A stretch of DNA of 64,000 nucleotides from Mesostigma viride (GCA_009746045.1 RPFO01000560.1:1-64000), one strand, 5' to 3'; positions 32,191 to 42,640 are shown, counted from the first letter of the stretch. Notes: a model not told the origin generated them from the letters alone. Numbers and translations are program-made.

Positions 32191-33212
32191 TAAAAATATA
32201 ATTACTTACAGCAGAGTGAAATCACTCAAACCAAAGCAAACGCCCAGCTATAAACCTATAGACAGAGCCATGTCAAAGCTCTATACTACGATAAGACCAA
32301 TGGAAACGCCTAACGGGAGGAACCTAATAGCCCTGCTGCACCGCAAAATCAGCCCGCGTACGGCGGAGCATGATGTCAGCCAATGATGGCCCGAGTCAGC
32401 GCCACCGACAATTAAGCGCTGACGCCAATATGACGTCCAGGTCCGCGCCGACCATGGGGCCCGCTGGCCCTCCAGGTCCAGCCGGTCCTCCCGGATCGAG
32501 CCGGCAACACTCCTTGAAGAAGGCGGAGGTCAGGGGCCCCATGGCCCCAAACTCCTCCAGGACAAAGGGCACCACTCGATGGTGCCCGACGTCGCCGTAG
32601 GCCAGGAGCTTGGCCCGCTCCGCCCGGTCCGCCGTGTAACCTGCTGTGAGGGAGGCCCCAGCCACGTGGCTAAGAGCCAAGGGCCGCGCCACCGAAAGGT
32701 CAATAAGTAGATGCCGGCCACCCCCCTCAAAGTCCAGCACCACGATGTCAGGCCGGTGGTTGGGGGAATAGAAGGCAGCGCCATCCGCATCCTCGGACCG
32801 GATGTTCGCGTGGGGGAAAACCGACCGAATCATGGCGAGCACCACCGTCACCTGGGAGGACAGTGTGCAAATACAAATACCAATTCTGATTCTGTTGGCC
32901 CCCCATGCAGGCAAGGTAGTGAGTCCCCGTGGGATCCAGTGGCTGCCCACAGCTACCACAAGGCCGCCCGGCCGGAACAAGAGGCTGCGGGGCAAATAGC
33001 TGGTGCCGGAGCGCCACCGAGTAGTGGCTGGGAGCCAAGGCGAATGGGGGGGCCATGGGAAGAGCACGAAGGTACGCCGAGCCCACACTCCGCAAGGAAA
33101 GCGAGAACAGCCACGCACGTCCCTGGGCGTTGAGGTCCGCGAAAAGAGCAATCCAATCAGCCGTGTGCAGAATACCCGCGTAGGTTTTCTGGTGTTTATT
33201 GATGACGCGAGC
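32191..33212 (-). mobile_element. 5'-truncated RLE-LINE copy
   Basis: About 1.02 kb, closely similar to 33225-34245 of the neighbouring full-length copy. It covers the zinc knuckle, the RLE domain and the 3' UTR. Differences include small indels and RLE codon changes (LLIDLSV for LLIDVSV). AGGAATATATAT lies at both ends (32179-32190, 33213-33224). Confidence 0.9.
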
Positions 33213-33362
33213 AGGAATATATATTAAAAATATAATTACTTATTACAGCAGAGTGAAATCACTCAAACCAAAGCAAACGCCCAGCTATAAACCTATAGAC
33301 AGAGCCATGTCAAAGCTCTATACTACGATAAGACCAATGGAAACGCCTAACCGGGGAGGAAC

Positions 33363-35573
33363 CTAATAGCCCTGCTGCACCGCAAAATCAGCCCGCGTAC
33401 GGCGGAGCATGATGTCAGCCATGGCCCGAGTCAGCGCCACCGACAGGCGCTGACGCCAATATGACGTCCAGGTCCGCGCCGACCATGGGGCCCGCTGGCC
33501 CTCCAGGTCCAGCCGGTCCTCCCGGAGCCGGCAACACTCCTTGAAGAAGGCGGAGGTCAGGGGCCCCATGGCCCCAAACTCCTCCAGGACAAAGGGCACC
33601 ACACGATGGTGCCCGACGTCGCCGTAGGCCAGGAGCTTGGCCCGCTCCGCCCGGTCCGCCGTGTAACCTGCCGTGAGGGAGGCCCCAGCCACGTGGCTAA
33701 GAGCCAAGGGCCGCGCCACCGAAACGTCAATAAGCAGATGCCGGCCACCCCCCTCAAAGTCCAGCACCACGATGTCAGGCCGGTGGTTGGGGGAATAGAA
33801 GGCAGCGCCATCCGCATCCTCGGACCGGATGTTCGCGTGGGGGAAAACCGACCGAATCATGGCGAGCACCACCGTCAGGAGGACAGTGTGCAAATACAAA
33901 TACCAATTCTGATTCTGTTGGCCCCCCATGCAGGCAAGGTAGTGAGTCCCCGTGGGATCCAGCGGCTGCCCACAGCTACCACAAGGCCGCCCGGCCGGAA
34001 CAAGAGGCTGCGGGGCAAATAGCTGGTGCCGGAGCGCCACCGAGTAGTGGCTGGGAGCCAAGGCGAATGGGGGGGCCATGGGAAGAGCACGAAGGTACGC
34101 CGAGCCCACACTCCGCAAGGAAAGCGAGAACAGCCACGCACGTCCCTGGGCGTTGAGGTCCGCGAAAAGAGCAATCCAATCAGCCGTGTGCAGAATACCC
34201 GCGTAGGTTTTCTGGTGTTTATCGATGACGCGAGCAGGGAATGCGGCGGGAGATTGAACGGAGGCGACCGAGGGAGTGCCGCGAGGGAGGTGGCGCTGTA
34301 CCGCCTGAGCGGCACGGACGGGAGAACAGGCCTGCTGGATCTCAGCATAGGCCTCCTGGATGGCGGTGACGAAGGGCAAAGGGCTGCTGGGGTCCAGGAG
34401 GTCAGGCGCTGCCGTTGCCAAAAGGGGCAGGAGCCGGCAGCTTTCCGCCCACGACTGAGCGACGGAGCCCAAAAAGGCTGCTGGGGCCAGCCGGGCGGCA
34501 CGAGTCAGACCGCAGCCACCCATCCGTGCAGGCAGGGAGGCAATGCGAATAGCATGTGGCGGGAGGTCGGGGCCCGGGACCAGCTGCGCCAAGGCCGACT
34601 GGATGCGTTCGTCGTGGCCCTCGGCGGCCAGCCGGACCTGAGACGGAAGAGCGCCCCGGAGCCAGTGAACGACGCGAGGGTGAGCGCAAAACCACAGAAG
34701 CAGACCCTTGGTCTGCGAATCATGAAGGCGCGCAATCAAGGGCAGTACCTCAGTGCGTGCCTCGAGGGCGGCCCGCAGAGCATCGATGACAAACGCGGGG
34801 TCGCCAACCGGAACGCCGAGGACATCCAACCCATGGAGGCGCTCGTCCCGGCCCAAGAGCTGGGGCGGAAAGCCGGAGCAATCACCTTGGGGCGAGTACA
34901 CCGCGCACTTGGCAAGGGTCAACTGGAGGTTGATGTCGGCCACCGCGGTCTGCAGTGCCAGCAGAGCCGCGGTGGTGTCCGGCACAGGGCCCAGAAGGTA
35001 GATATCATCCAAGTAGGCCTGAATAGCGACCGCCGGGTGGGCAGCATGGACCGCTTGGAGGCAACCCTGGAGGGGGGCGGCAAAGTACAGGGGTCCCAGG
35101 GGGTCCCCTTGCTGGGTGCCCGACCGCGACAGCAGGCCGCCGCGAGTGCCGTCCTCCATGATGTGAACCAGTTGGCCGGGCTGGCCGTAGCACACGGCTG
35201 TCCAAGCGTACAAGTCCTCGAAGGACTCCATGACGGCCGCAAACATGCTGGCGCGGGACAGACTGTTGAACGCGTTGTGGCAGTCGACCTTGACGACAGC
35301 GTGGGTGGGGTGGGCCTCGAGGTAGGCCTGCACCGAATGGATGAGGATATCCGCCCCGCCTGGAGTCGTCACCCCCAGCTGGGCCGCCACCGAGGTCTCA
35401 CCCGCTGCGAGGGGCGGGCAGAAAAAGGCACGGAGCTCGGGCGCCTTTTGGCGGCAGATCACTTTGCCCACGAGCTTGCGGAGCACCTCACCGCAGGCGA
35501 TCGGGCGCACCTTGCCCTCGGGGGGGGCAAGACACCCTTGAGCAGAGCGAGGAGGCGAGCGCCCGCTAACCAC
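33363..35573 (-). CDS. RLE-LINE reverse transcriptase, zinc knuckle and restriction-like endonuclease
   Basis: A ~736-codon frame. Reverse transcriptase motifs: GKVRPIACGEVLRKLVGKVI, VKVDCHNAFNSLSR (catalytic Asp), GTQQGDPLGPLYF and YLDDIYLLG (YLDD at 35004-35015). A thumb-like region follows, then a Cys/His cluster (CGSCGQPLDPTGTHYLAC). The RLE core has RPDIVVLDF (33774-33782 for RPD) and LLIDVSVARPL, the PD-D pattern of R2-type endonucleases that nick specific DNA targets. The N-terminal part of the polymerase lies in the next upstream frame, separated by a shift at a C8-C9 homopolymer near 35519-35527. Confidence 0.88.
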   Translation of the reverse strand: MVSGRSPPRSAQGCLAPPEGKVRPIACGEVLRKLVGKVICRQKAPELRAFFCPPLAAGETSVAAQLGVTTPGGADILIHSVQAYLEAHPTHAVVKVDCHNAFNSLSRASMFAAVMESFEDLYAWTAVCYGQPGQLVHIMEDGTRGGLLSRSGTQQGDPLGPLYFAAPLQGCLQAVHAAHPAVAIQAYLDDIYLLGPVPDTTAALLALQTAVADINLQLTLAKCAVYSPQGDCSGFPPQLLGRDERLHGLDVLGVPVGDPAFVIDALRAALEARTEVLPLIARLHDSQTKGLLLWFCAHPRVVHWLRGALPSQVRLAAEGHDERIQSALAQLVPGPDLPPHAIRIASLPARMGGCGLTRAARLAPAAFLGSVAQSWAESCRLLPLLATAAPDLLDPSSPLPFVTAIQEAYAEIQQACSPVRAAQAVQRHLPRGTPSVASVQSPAAFPARVIDKHQKTYAGILHTADWIALFADLNAQGRAWLFSLSLRSVGSAYLRALPMAPPFALAPSHYSVALRHQLFAPQPLVPAGRPCGSCGQPLDPTGTHYLACMGGQQNQNWYLYLHTVLLTVVLAMIRSVFPHANIRSEDADGAAFYSPNHRPDIVVLDFEGGGRHLLIDVSVARPLALSHVAGASLTAGYTADRAERAKLLAYGDVGHHRVVPFVLEEFGAMGPLTSAFFKECCRLREDRLDLEGQRAPWSARTWTSYWRQRLSVALTRAMADIMLRRTRADFAVQQGY

Positions 35574-36433
35574 TCGCGCGCAGCGGGAGGAACGCGACCA
35601 GCCGCCAGGTCAATGAGGGTGTCAAAGAGAATGTCCTCGCCCCCATGCCCCACCAGGACCTCCAAGTGCTCGTAGCGCCAGCCCGACGGCCCGGTAGAGG
35701 AAGCCCGCGGGACCGCACGCATCACCTCCAGGAAGCAGTCGCGGTCCAGCCGGAGGGGGGCCGGCAGGGGGTCCGGCACGGGCAGCTGGAATCCGGGCTC
35801 CGCAGGGTGAAGAGCCTCCAAGGCCGCCAGGGTAGCCGCATTGGCGGGGGCGAGCTTGGCCATTTCCAAGCGGGTCATGGCCCGGCTGAGCTGCCCCTCG
35901 CGGACGAGGCGGATGACGTCGGCGGCCACCCGCTCGAAGTTGACCTCCCCCGACAGCCGGGCCGTGCGCGGGGGCGGCACGCCAAACAGCCCCTCCCAGT
36001 CCCCCTGCAGAAAGCGTCGGCAACGGGCAATAACCGCACCCTGGAGGCCGCGCACACCACGCCCGAGAGGGGTGAGGAGCAGGCGGGGGGTCACCATGTG
36101 CAGTTTAAAGCCCAGCGGGTCGTCCGGAGCGGCGTGCATGCGCCGGAGAGAAACGATTGCACATTGCGCGAAAAGGCTACGCGCGCGGTGGGGGAGGTCG
36201 GTCAGGGTAGACGTCGGGTTGATGGCGCATGCATCCCAGGGAACCGTGTCAAGCCAACGCCAACTGGCCGAGTAGTCGGGCGGCGGGGGCTGGGAGCCGG
36301 TGGGAGCCGAGGCGGGAGGGGGGAGGGGGCCGGGACTGCTGGCCGGTTGAGGGGCCGTTGAGCAACACAGGCGCGCGCGTGCTGAGCGCGCCCGTGAATG
36401 GAGTACACCCGCTGGCAGTGAGCTTCCGGGCAC
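35459..36433 (-). CDS. RLE-LINE protein, region before the reverse transcriptase core
   Basis: This frame carries the N-terminal part of the polymerase (SGEVNFERVAADVIRLV, ASSTGPSGWRYEHLEVL, REWLAGARLLALLKG). It should read on into the frame that begins EGKVRPIACG, but a homopolymer run near 35519-35527 shifts it. The upstream end joins the C2H2 finger region in yet another frame near 36300. Confidence 0.75.
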   Translation of the reverse strand: MPGSSLPAGVLHSRARSARARLCCSTAPQPASSPGPLPPPASAPTGSQPPPPDYSASWRWLDTVPWDACAINPTSTLTDLPHRARSLFAQCAIVSLRRMHAAPDDPLGFKLHMVTPRLLLTPLGRGVRGLQGAVIARCRRFLQGDWEGLFGVPPPRTARLSGEVNFERVAADVIRLVREGQLSRAMTRLEMAKLAPANAATLAALEALHPAEPGFQLPVPDPLPAPLRLDRDCFLEVMRAVPRASSTGPSGWRYEHLEVLVGHGGEDILFDTLIDLAAGRVPPAAREWLAGARLLALLKGVLPPPRARCARSPAVRCSASSWAK

Positions 36434-37161
36434 CGGTAACAGCTCATGGCCTGCAGATCCGCCGCGCCGAGATCGGGGTGCACAGCGCGAAGGTGCTGGC
36501 AGAGGAGGTTACGGTTGTGGAACACACCCGCACACGGGGACCCCGTGGGAAGCAGCACGGCACACCGGTGAAGGCCGTCGGCGGGCGCTGAGTGGCGGGG
36601 AGCGGCGCCAGCAAAGGCAGGACGTGGGGCCTGCGGCGTCTCCCCAGCCGGGCCGGCAGGCGCGCGCACCACGACCCGACCAGCGCCCGGCAGGCCCGCC
36701 GGGGCCACGGAGGAGGCAGTGCCCACCGGGGAGACCCCCAGCGGAGGGGGATCGAGAACGCCGGCGCCCCTCCCAGGGGGACTCGCCAGCGCGCCCGCGA
36801 CCACCCCAGGCCCCGGCAACGAGGCCGGGGGCGGAGGCCGAGGGGTCGGGGAGGCAGCTGGCCCCGGGGCCCGGTGGGGACCCGGCAGGGGACCCAGCGA
36901 GACCGGGGGCGGGCCGAGAGGAAGCGCAGTCCCAGGGGGCGGCACAACAGCCCGGCACAACGGGCAGCGCGGCACGGAGTGGAGCAAGCTGCGCGCGATG
37001 CACGCTTGATGGAATGTGTGGCCGCACGCGGGCAGGCGACACAAGCCATCCCCCGGCCGGAAGGGCTCAAGGCAGATGGCACAGGAGCCCGACTCGGGGT
37101 CGTCCCCCTCCAGAAGGGACCGGACATGAGGGGGGGCGGGTCCCAGCCGGCCTCCCAGCAA
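36202..37161 (-). CDS. RLE-LINE protein, RING-H2 finger and C2H2 fingers
   Basis: A RING-H2 finger at 36955-37083: CAIC, C-X4-C around the loop, CGHTFHQAC and CPLC, the C3H2C3 order of E3 ubiquitin ligases. After a Pro/Gly-rich linker come two C2H2-like fingers (CAVLLPTGSPC with HLRAVH; CPEAHC with HGRAQHARAC), like the N-terminal DNA-binding fingers of R2 and NeSL elements. E3 activity is inferred, not shown. The frame is upstream of, and presumably fused to, the reverse transcriptase. Confidence 0.8.
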   Translation of the reverse strand: MLGGRLGPAPPHVRSLLEGDDPESGSCAICLEPFRPGDGLCRLPACGHTFHQACIARSLLHSVPRCPLCRAVVPPPGTALPLGPPPVSLGPLPGPHRAPGPAASPTPRPPPPASLPGPGVVAGALASPPGRGAGVLDPPPLGVSPVGTASSVAPAGLPGAGRVVVRAPAGPAGETPQAPRPAFAGAAPRHSAPADGLHRCAVLLPTGSPCAGVFHNRNLLCQHLRAVHPDLGAADLQAMSCYRCPEAHCQRVYSIHGRAQHARACVAQRPLNRPAVPAPSPLPPRLPPAPSPRRPTTRPVGVGLTRFPGMHAPSTRRLP

Positions 37162-37700
37162 CCCGGGAGAGCGGCAATCTGGGCGCGCGAGAGGATGCCG
37201 ACCGGTTGGTCAGCCGCGGGGTGCCATTCGTGCGGGATGCCTGCCAACTCCAGGATGTCGTGGAGGAAGGCAGAAACAGGCGTCCCCGCGGTTAGGGGCT
37301 GGGCGCGCCCGGCCGAGTCCACCAAGATGGCCTGGCCGCCCTGAACCGCGATGGGGGCCCCGAACTCCACACGCAGCATGGCGGCCTGCGCCAGGCTGAG
37401 GGAGGTGATGAGAAAGCCCCCACTGGCAACCGGGCCGGGAGGCGGGGCCTGGGCGTCCAAGAAGAGGCGAAGCTGCCGCGGGGACATGAGGCCCAGGTCG
37501 GCGCCGCCCGCGAGGTAGGCCGCCCGCACCGAGACCTGTGCGTCTCGAGCCACCGCCGTGACGAACTCGACCACCTCCTGACCCACCCGCTCGTCCAGGG
37601 AAAGCAGCTCTTCCTGCCGGGCGGCCGGGAGATGCCACGGCAGCCGGCAGCCGGCGTGATATCCTTCCAAGACATACCCCCAAAGAGTCGAGGCCGTCAC
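37100..37700 (-). CDS. RLE-LINE protein, conserved-looking region of unknown fold
   Basis: Reads VTASTLWGYVLEGYHAGCRL, VGQEVVEFVTAVARDAQVS, PRQLRLFLDAQ, GGFLITSLSLAQAAMLRVEF, GTPVSAFLHDILELAGIP and IAALPGCWEAGW. It has mixed helix and strand character and normal protein composition in a GC-rich setting, so it looks selected. It lies between the PHD and RING fingers. I cannot name the domain; it does not show the Ulp1 or OTU protease motifs known from some LINEs. Confidence 0.6.
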
Positions 37701-38523
37701 CGGGGGGCGGCGGAAAGAAATGTCGCCCGCACCTGCGCAACTAGGGCCAGGAAGGCCGGGGGCCTAGGGAGCGAGGGGAAGGCGGCCTGGAGCCCGACCG
37801 CGTCCAGCAACAAAGGGCAGTACGCCCAAGAAAAGGTGGCGCGGCCCACCACGCCGACAATGTGCGAGGGCGGCCACGAGGTGAACGCGTGGGCCCGGGG
37901 GCCGCCGTCCCACGCGGCAAGGACGGGGGTGGCGGCTGGGTGGCCAACCGCGGCCGGGGGAAGGGAGGCCAGAGCGTCGGGGAGCGAGGGGCCGGGGGCG
38001 GGCGCCGGGGTCGCCAGGCCCGCCGGGGGTCGGCCGGGCCCAGCCCAGGCGACAGCGCCGCGCCCCCGTCGGCGGGGCCAGGCGACGGGTGGGGCCCCGG
38101 GGCCGAGGGCGCCAGGGCCCGAGCAACGGCGGCCCCATCGGGCAGGCCACGGCCCGCCCCGAGGGCCTCGGCAGGGGGGCACACGGGGCAGGGGGCCGGA
38201 GCACCCAGCGGGGAGGGCAGCCCGGGGGCCCGCCGGGGGGGACAGCGCGGGCACGTCCAGGAGCCCGGCGGGACCCGGTAGAGCCGGGGAGTAAGACACT
38301 GCAAGTGCCACCCGGAATTGCAAGCATCACAAACTAACATGTGGTGCCCGCGGTGCCCGCTCCGGCAGACCTCGCAGACCAAGGAGGGGGAGACCGGGGC
38401 GCCCGAGCCCCCCGCAGCCGGGTCGCCCACCTCCGCAAGAAGGGCCGCAAGCCGAGAGGACCGCCGAGGCGCCAACCGGGGAGCGGGGGAGCCGTTGGGC
38501 GAAGGGGGTCGTGGGTCGTCCAT
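37701..38523 (-). CDS. RLE-LINE protein N-terminus with PHD finger
   Basis: From the ATG at 38523, residues 50-94 (38376-38242) form a C4HC3 PHD finger: CEVC, CDAC, HLQC and CPRC with the usual Trp before the last pair (PPGSWTC). PHD fingers often read histone H3 tails. A Pro/Ala-rich linker follows. The better protein-like continuation (FTSWPPSHIVGVVGRATFSW, LLLDAVGLQAAFPSL) is in a different frame to about 37697, so one shift occurs in the GC-rich linker near 38250-37950. Confidence 0.8.
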
Positions 38524-38635
38524 GAACAATCAGGGCAGGCGTGGCAGCCACCGAGGGGGGGGGGGGGGTGTGGGGGGCGGAGCCCCCCACGCGGGGGGTT
38601 TGGGGGGCGGCAGCCCCCCAACGCGCTGCGGTCGC
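38524..38635 (-). other. GC-rich hairpin leader of the RLE-LINE
   Basis: Two adjacent near-perfect palindromic hairpins, GTGGGGGGCGGAGCCCCCCA and TTGGGGGGCGGCAGCCCCCC, lie between the monomer array and the first ATG. They should make a highly structured 5' leader. R2-type elements carry a 5' ribozyme in this area; I could not fold this one to that shape. Confidence 0.5.
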
Positions 38636-41600
38636 GGTACCGCCTGCCGTCCGGCACTTTGAAGCCCGCCGGTGCTATAATTCCTATCGTCCACGCATGT
38701 TTTCCCCTGCCTCAAACCGCACGTTGCATTTAAATCTGGAGCCCAAAATTCACTGAAAACGTGTGCCAGCCGGTAGCAAACTGGGCCAAGCTGCCACGGA
38801 ATGGTGGTACCGCCTGCCGTCCGGCACTTTGAAGCCCGCCGGTGCTATAATTCCTATCGTCCACGCATGTTTTCCCCTGCCTCAAACCGCACGTTGCATT
38901 TAAATCTGGAGCCCAAAATTCACTGAAAACGTGTGCCAGCCGGTAGCAAACTGGGCCAAGCTGCCACGGAATGGTGGTACCGCCTGCCGTCCGGCACTTT
39001 GAAGCCCGCCGGTGCTATAATTCCTATCGTCCACGCATGTTTTCCCCTGCCTCAAACCGCACGTTGCATTTAAATCTGGAGCCCAAAATTCACTGAAAAC
39101 GTGTGCCAGCCGGTAGCAAACTGGGCCAAGCTGCCACGGAATGGTGGTACCGCCTGCCGTCCGGCACTTTGAAGCCCGCCGGTGCTATAATTCCTATCGT
39201 CCACGCATGTTTTCCCCTGCCTCAAACCGCACGTTGCATTTAAATCTGGAGCCCAAAATTCACTGAAAACGTGTGCCAGCCGGTAGCAAACTGGGCCAAG
39301 CTGCCACGGAATGGTGGTACCGCCTGCCGTCCGGCACTTTGAAGCCCGCCGGTGCTATAATTCCTATCGTCCACGCATGTTTTCCCCTGCCTCAAACCGC
39401 ACGTTGCATTTAAATCTGGAGCCCAAAATTCACTGAAAACGTGTGCCAGCCGGTAGCAAACTGGGCCAAGCTGCCACGGAATGGTGGTACCGCCTGCCGT
39501 CCGGCACTTTGAAGCCCGCCGGTGCTATAATTCCTATCGTCCACGCATGTTTTCCCCTGCCTCAAACCGCACGTTGCATTTAAATCTGGAGCCCAAAATT
39601 CACTGAAAACGTGTGCCAGCCGGTAGCAAACTGGGCCAAGCTGCCACGGAATGGTGGTACCGCCTGCCGTCCGGCACTTTGAAGCCCGCCGGTGCTATAA
39701 TTCCTATCGTCCACGCATGTTTTCCCCTGCCTCAAACCGCACGTTGCATTTAAATCTGGAGCCCAAAATTCACTGAAAACGTGTGCCAGCCGGTAGCAAA
39801 CTGGGCCAAGCTGCCACGGAATGGTGGTACCGCCTGCCGTCCGGCACTTTGAAGCCCGCCGGTGCTATAATTCCTATCGTCCACGCATGTTTTCCCCTGC
39901 CTCAAACCGCACGTTGCATTTAAATCTGGAGCCCAAAATTCACTGAAAACGTGTGCCAGCCGGTAGCAAACTGGGCCAAGCTGCCACGGAATGGTGGTAC
40001 CGCCTGCCGTCCGGCACTTTGAAGCCCGCCGGTGCTATAATTCCTATCGTCCACGCATGTTTTCCCCTGCCTCAAACCGCACGTTGCATTTAAATCTGGA
40101 GCCCAAAATTCACTGAAAACGTGTGCCAGCCGGTAGCAAACTGGGCCAAGCTGCCACGGAATGGTGGTACCGCCTGCCGTCCGGCACTTTGAAGCCCGCC
40201 GGTGCTATAATTCCTATCGTCCACGCATGTTTTCCCCTGCCTCAAACCGCACGTTGCATTTAAATCTGGAGCCCAAAATTCACTGAAAACGTGTGCCAGC
40301 CGGTAGCAAACTGGGCCAAGCTGCCACGGAATGGTGGTACCGCCTGCCGTCCGGCACTTTGAAGCCCGCCGGTGCTATAATTCCTATCGTCCACGCATGT
40401 TTTCCCCTGCCTCAAACCGCACGTTGCATTTAAATCTGGAGCCCAAAATTCACTGAAAACGTGTGCCAGCCGGTAGCAAACTGGGCCAAGCTGCCACGGA
40501 ATGGTGGTACCGCCTGCCGTCCGGCACTTTGAAGCCCGCCGGTGCTATAATTCCTATCGTCCACGCATGTTTTCCCCTGCCTCAAACCGCACGTTGCATT
40601 TAAATCTGGAGCCCAAAATTCACTGAAAACGTGTGCCAGCCGGTAGCAAACTGGGCCAAGCTGCCACGGAATGGTGGTACCGCCTGCCGTCCGGCACTTT
40701 GAAGCCCGCCGGTGCTATAATTCCTATCGTCCACGCATGTTTTCCCCTGCCTCAAACCGCACGTTGCATTTAAATCTGGAGCCCAAAATTCACTGAAAAC
40801 GTGTGCCAGCCGGTAGCAAACTGGGCCAAGCTGCCACGGAATGGTGGTACCGCCTGCCGTCCGGCACTTTGAAGCCCGCCGGTGCTATAATTCCTATCGT
40901 CCACGCATGTTTTCCCCTGCCTCAAACCGCACGTTGCATTTAAATCTGGAGCCCAAAATTCACTGAAAACGTGTGCCAGCCGGTAGCAAACTGGGCCAAG
41001 CTGCCACGGAATGGTGGTACCGCCTGCCGTCCGGCACTTTGAAGCCCGCCGGTGCTATAATTCCTATCGTCCACGCATGTTTTCCCCTGCCTCAAACCGC
41101 ACGTTGCATTTAAATCTGGAGCCCAAAATTCACTGAAAACGTGTGCCAGCCGGTAGCAAACTGGGCCAAGCTGCCACGGAATGGTGGTACCGCCTGCCGT
41201 CCGGCACTTTGAAGCCCGCCGGTGCTATAATTCCTATCGTCCACGCATGTTTTCCCCTGCCTCAAACCGCACGTTGCATTTAAATCTGGAGCCCAAAATT
41301 CACTGAAAACGTGTGCCAGCCGGTAGCAAACTGGGCCAAGCTGCCACGGAATGGTGGTACCGCCTGCCGTCCGGCACTTTGAAGCCCGCCGGTGCTATAA
41401 TTCCTATCGTCCACGCATGTTTTCCCCTGCCTCAAACCGCACGTTGCATTTAAATCTGGAGCCCAAAATTCACTGAAAACGTGTGCCAGCCGGTAGCAAA
41501 CTGGGCCAAGCTGCCACGGAATGGTGGTACCGCCTGCCGTCCGGCACTTTGAAGCCCGCCGGTGCTATAATTCCTATCGTCCACGCATGTTTTCCCCTGC

Positions 41601-42640
41601 CTCAAACCGCACGTTGCATTTAAATCTGGAGCCCAAAATTCACTGAAAACGTGTGCCAGCCGGTAGCAAACTGGGCCAAGCTGCCACGGAATGGTGGTAC
41701 CGCCTGCCGTCCGGCACTTTGAAGCCCGCCGGTGCTATAATTCCTATCGTCCACGCATGTTTTCCCCTGCCTCAAACCGCACGTTGCATTTAAATCTGGA
41801 GCCCAAAATTCACTGAAAACGTGTGCCAGCCGGTAGCAAACTGGGCCAAGCTGCCACGGAATGGTGGTACCGCCTGCCGTCCGGCACTTTGAAGCCCGCC
41901 GGTGCTATAATTCCTATCGTCCACGCATGTTTTCCCCTGCCTCAAACCGCACGTTGCATTTAAATCTGGAGCCCAAAATTCACTGAAAACGTGTGCCAGC
42001 CGGTAGCAAACTGGGCCAAGCTGCCACGGAATGGTGGTACCGCCTGCCGTCCGGCACTTTGAAGCCCGCCGGTGCTATAATTCCTATCGTCCACGCATGT
42101 TTTCCCCTGCCTCAAACCGCACGTTGCATTTAAATCTGGAGCCCAAAATTCACTGAAAACGTGTGCCAGCCGGTAGCAAACTGGGCCAAGCTGCCACGGA
42201 ATGGTGGTACCGCCTGCCGTCCGGCACTTTGAAGCCCGCCGGTGCTATAATTCCTATCGTCCACGCATGTTTTCCCCTGCCTCAAACCGCACGTTGCATT
42301 TAAATCTGGAGCCCAAAATTCACTGAAAACGTGTGCCAGCCGGTAGCAAACTGGGCCAAGCTGCCACGGAATGGTGGTACCGCCTGCCGTCCGGCACTTT
42401 GAAGCCCGCCGGTGCTATAATTCCTATCGTCCACGCATGTTTTCCCCTGCCTCAAACCGCACGTTGCATTTAAATCTGGAGCCCAAAATTCACTGAAAAC
42501 GTGTGCCAGCCGGTAGCAAACTGGGCCAAGCTGCCACGGAATGGTGGTACCGCCTGCCGTCCGGCACTTTGAAGCCCGCCGGTGCTATAATTCCTATCGT
42601 CCACGCATGTTTTCCCCTGCCTCAAACCGCACGTTGCATT
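38636..42640 (-). repeat. 170-bp tandem monomer array, about 23.6 copies
   Basis: A 170-bp unit starting GGTACCGCCTGCCG repeats from 38636 to 42640. Copies appear identical by eye. The far end stops inside a unit at GCACGTTGCATT. As the array lies between the target-site copy at 42641 and the coding region, it is the element's own 5' region, similar in design to the monomer promoters of mouse L1. It contains no open gene. Confidence 0.95.

Larger units (their letters stand above)
33225..42640 (-). mobile_element. Full-length RLE-LINE with PHD and RING-H2 fingers and a 170-bp monomer array
   Basis: From 5' to 3' on the minus strand: a 170-bp monomer array (42640 to 38636), a GC-rich hairpin leader (38635 to 38524), the coding region (38523 to 33363) and a 3' UTR ending near 33225 in an AT-rich TAATTATATTTTTAATATA run. 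The 12-bp target copies at 33213-33224 and 42641-42652 bound it. The X element resumes right after the array, so the array belongs to the insertion. It is R2-like in having a restriction-like endonuclease instead of an APE domain. Confidence 0.85.

Noticed and set aside
34026-35675. A 549-codon plus-strand frame opposite the RLE-LINE reverse transcriptase
   Set aside because: Antisense shadow in GC-rich DNA; the minus strand has all RT and endonuclease motifs.
38636-42640. CRISPR array or centromeric satellite
   Set aside because: There are no spacers, the genome is eukaryotic, and the array lies within the RLE-LINE target duplications, so it is element 5' sequence.
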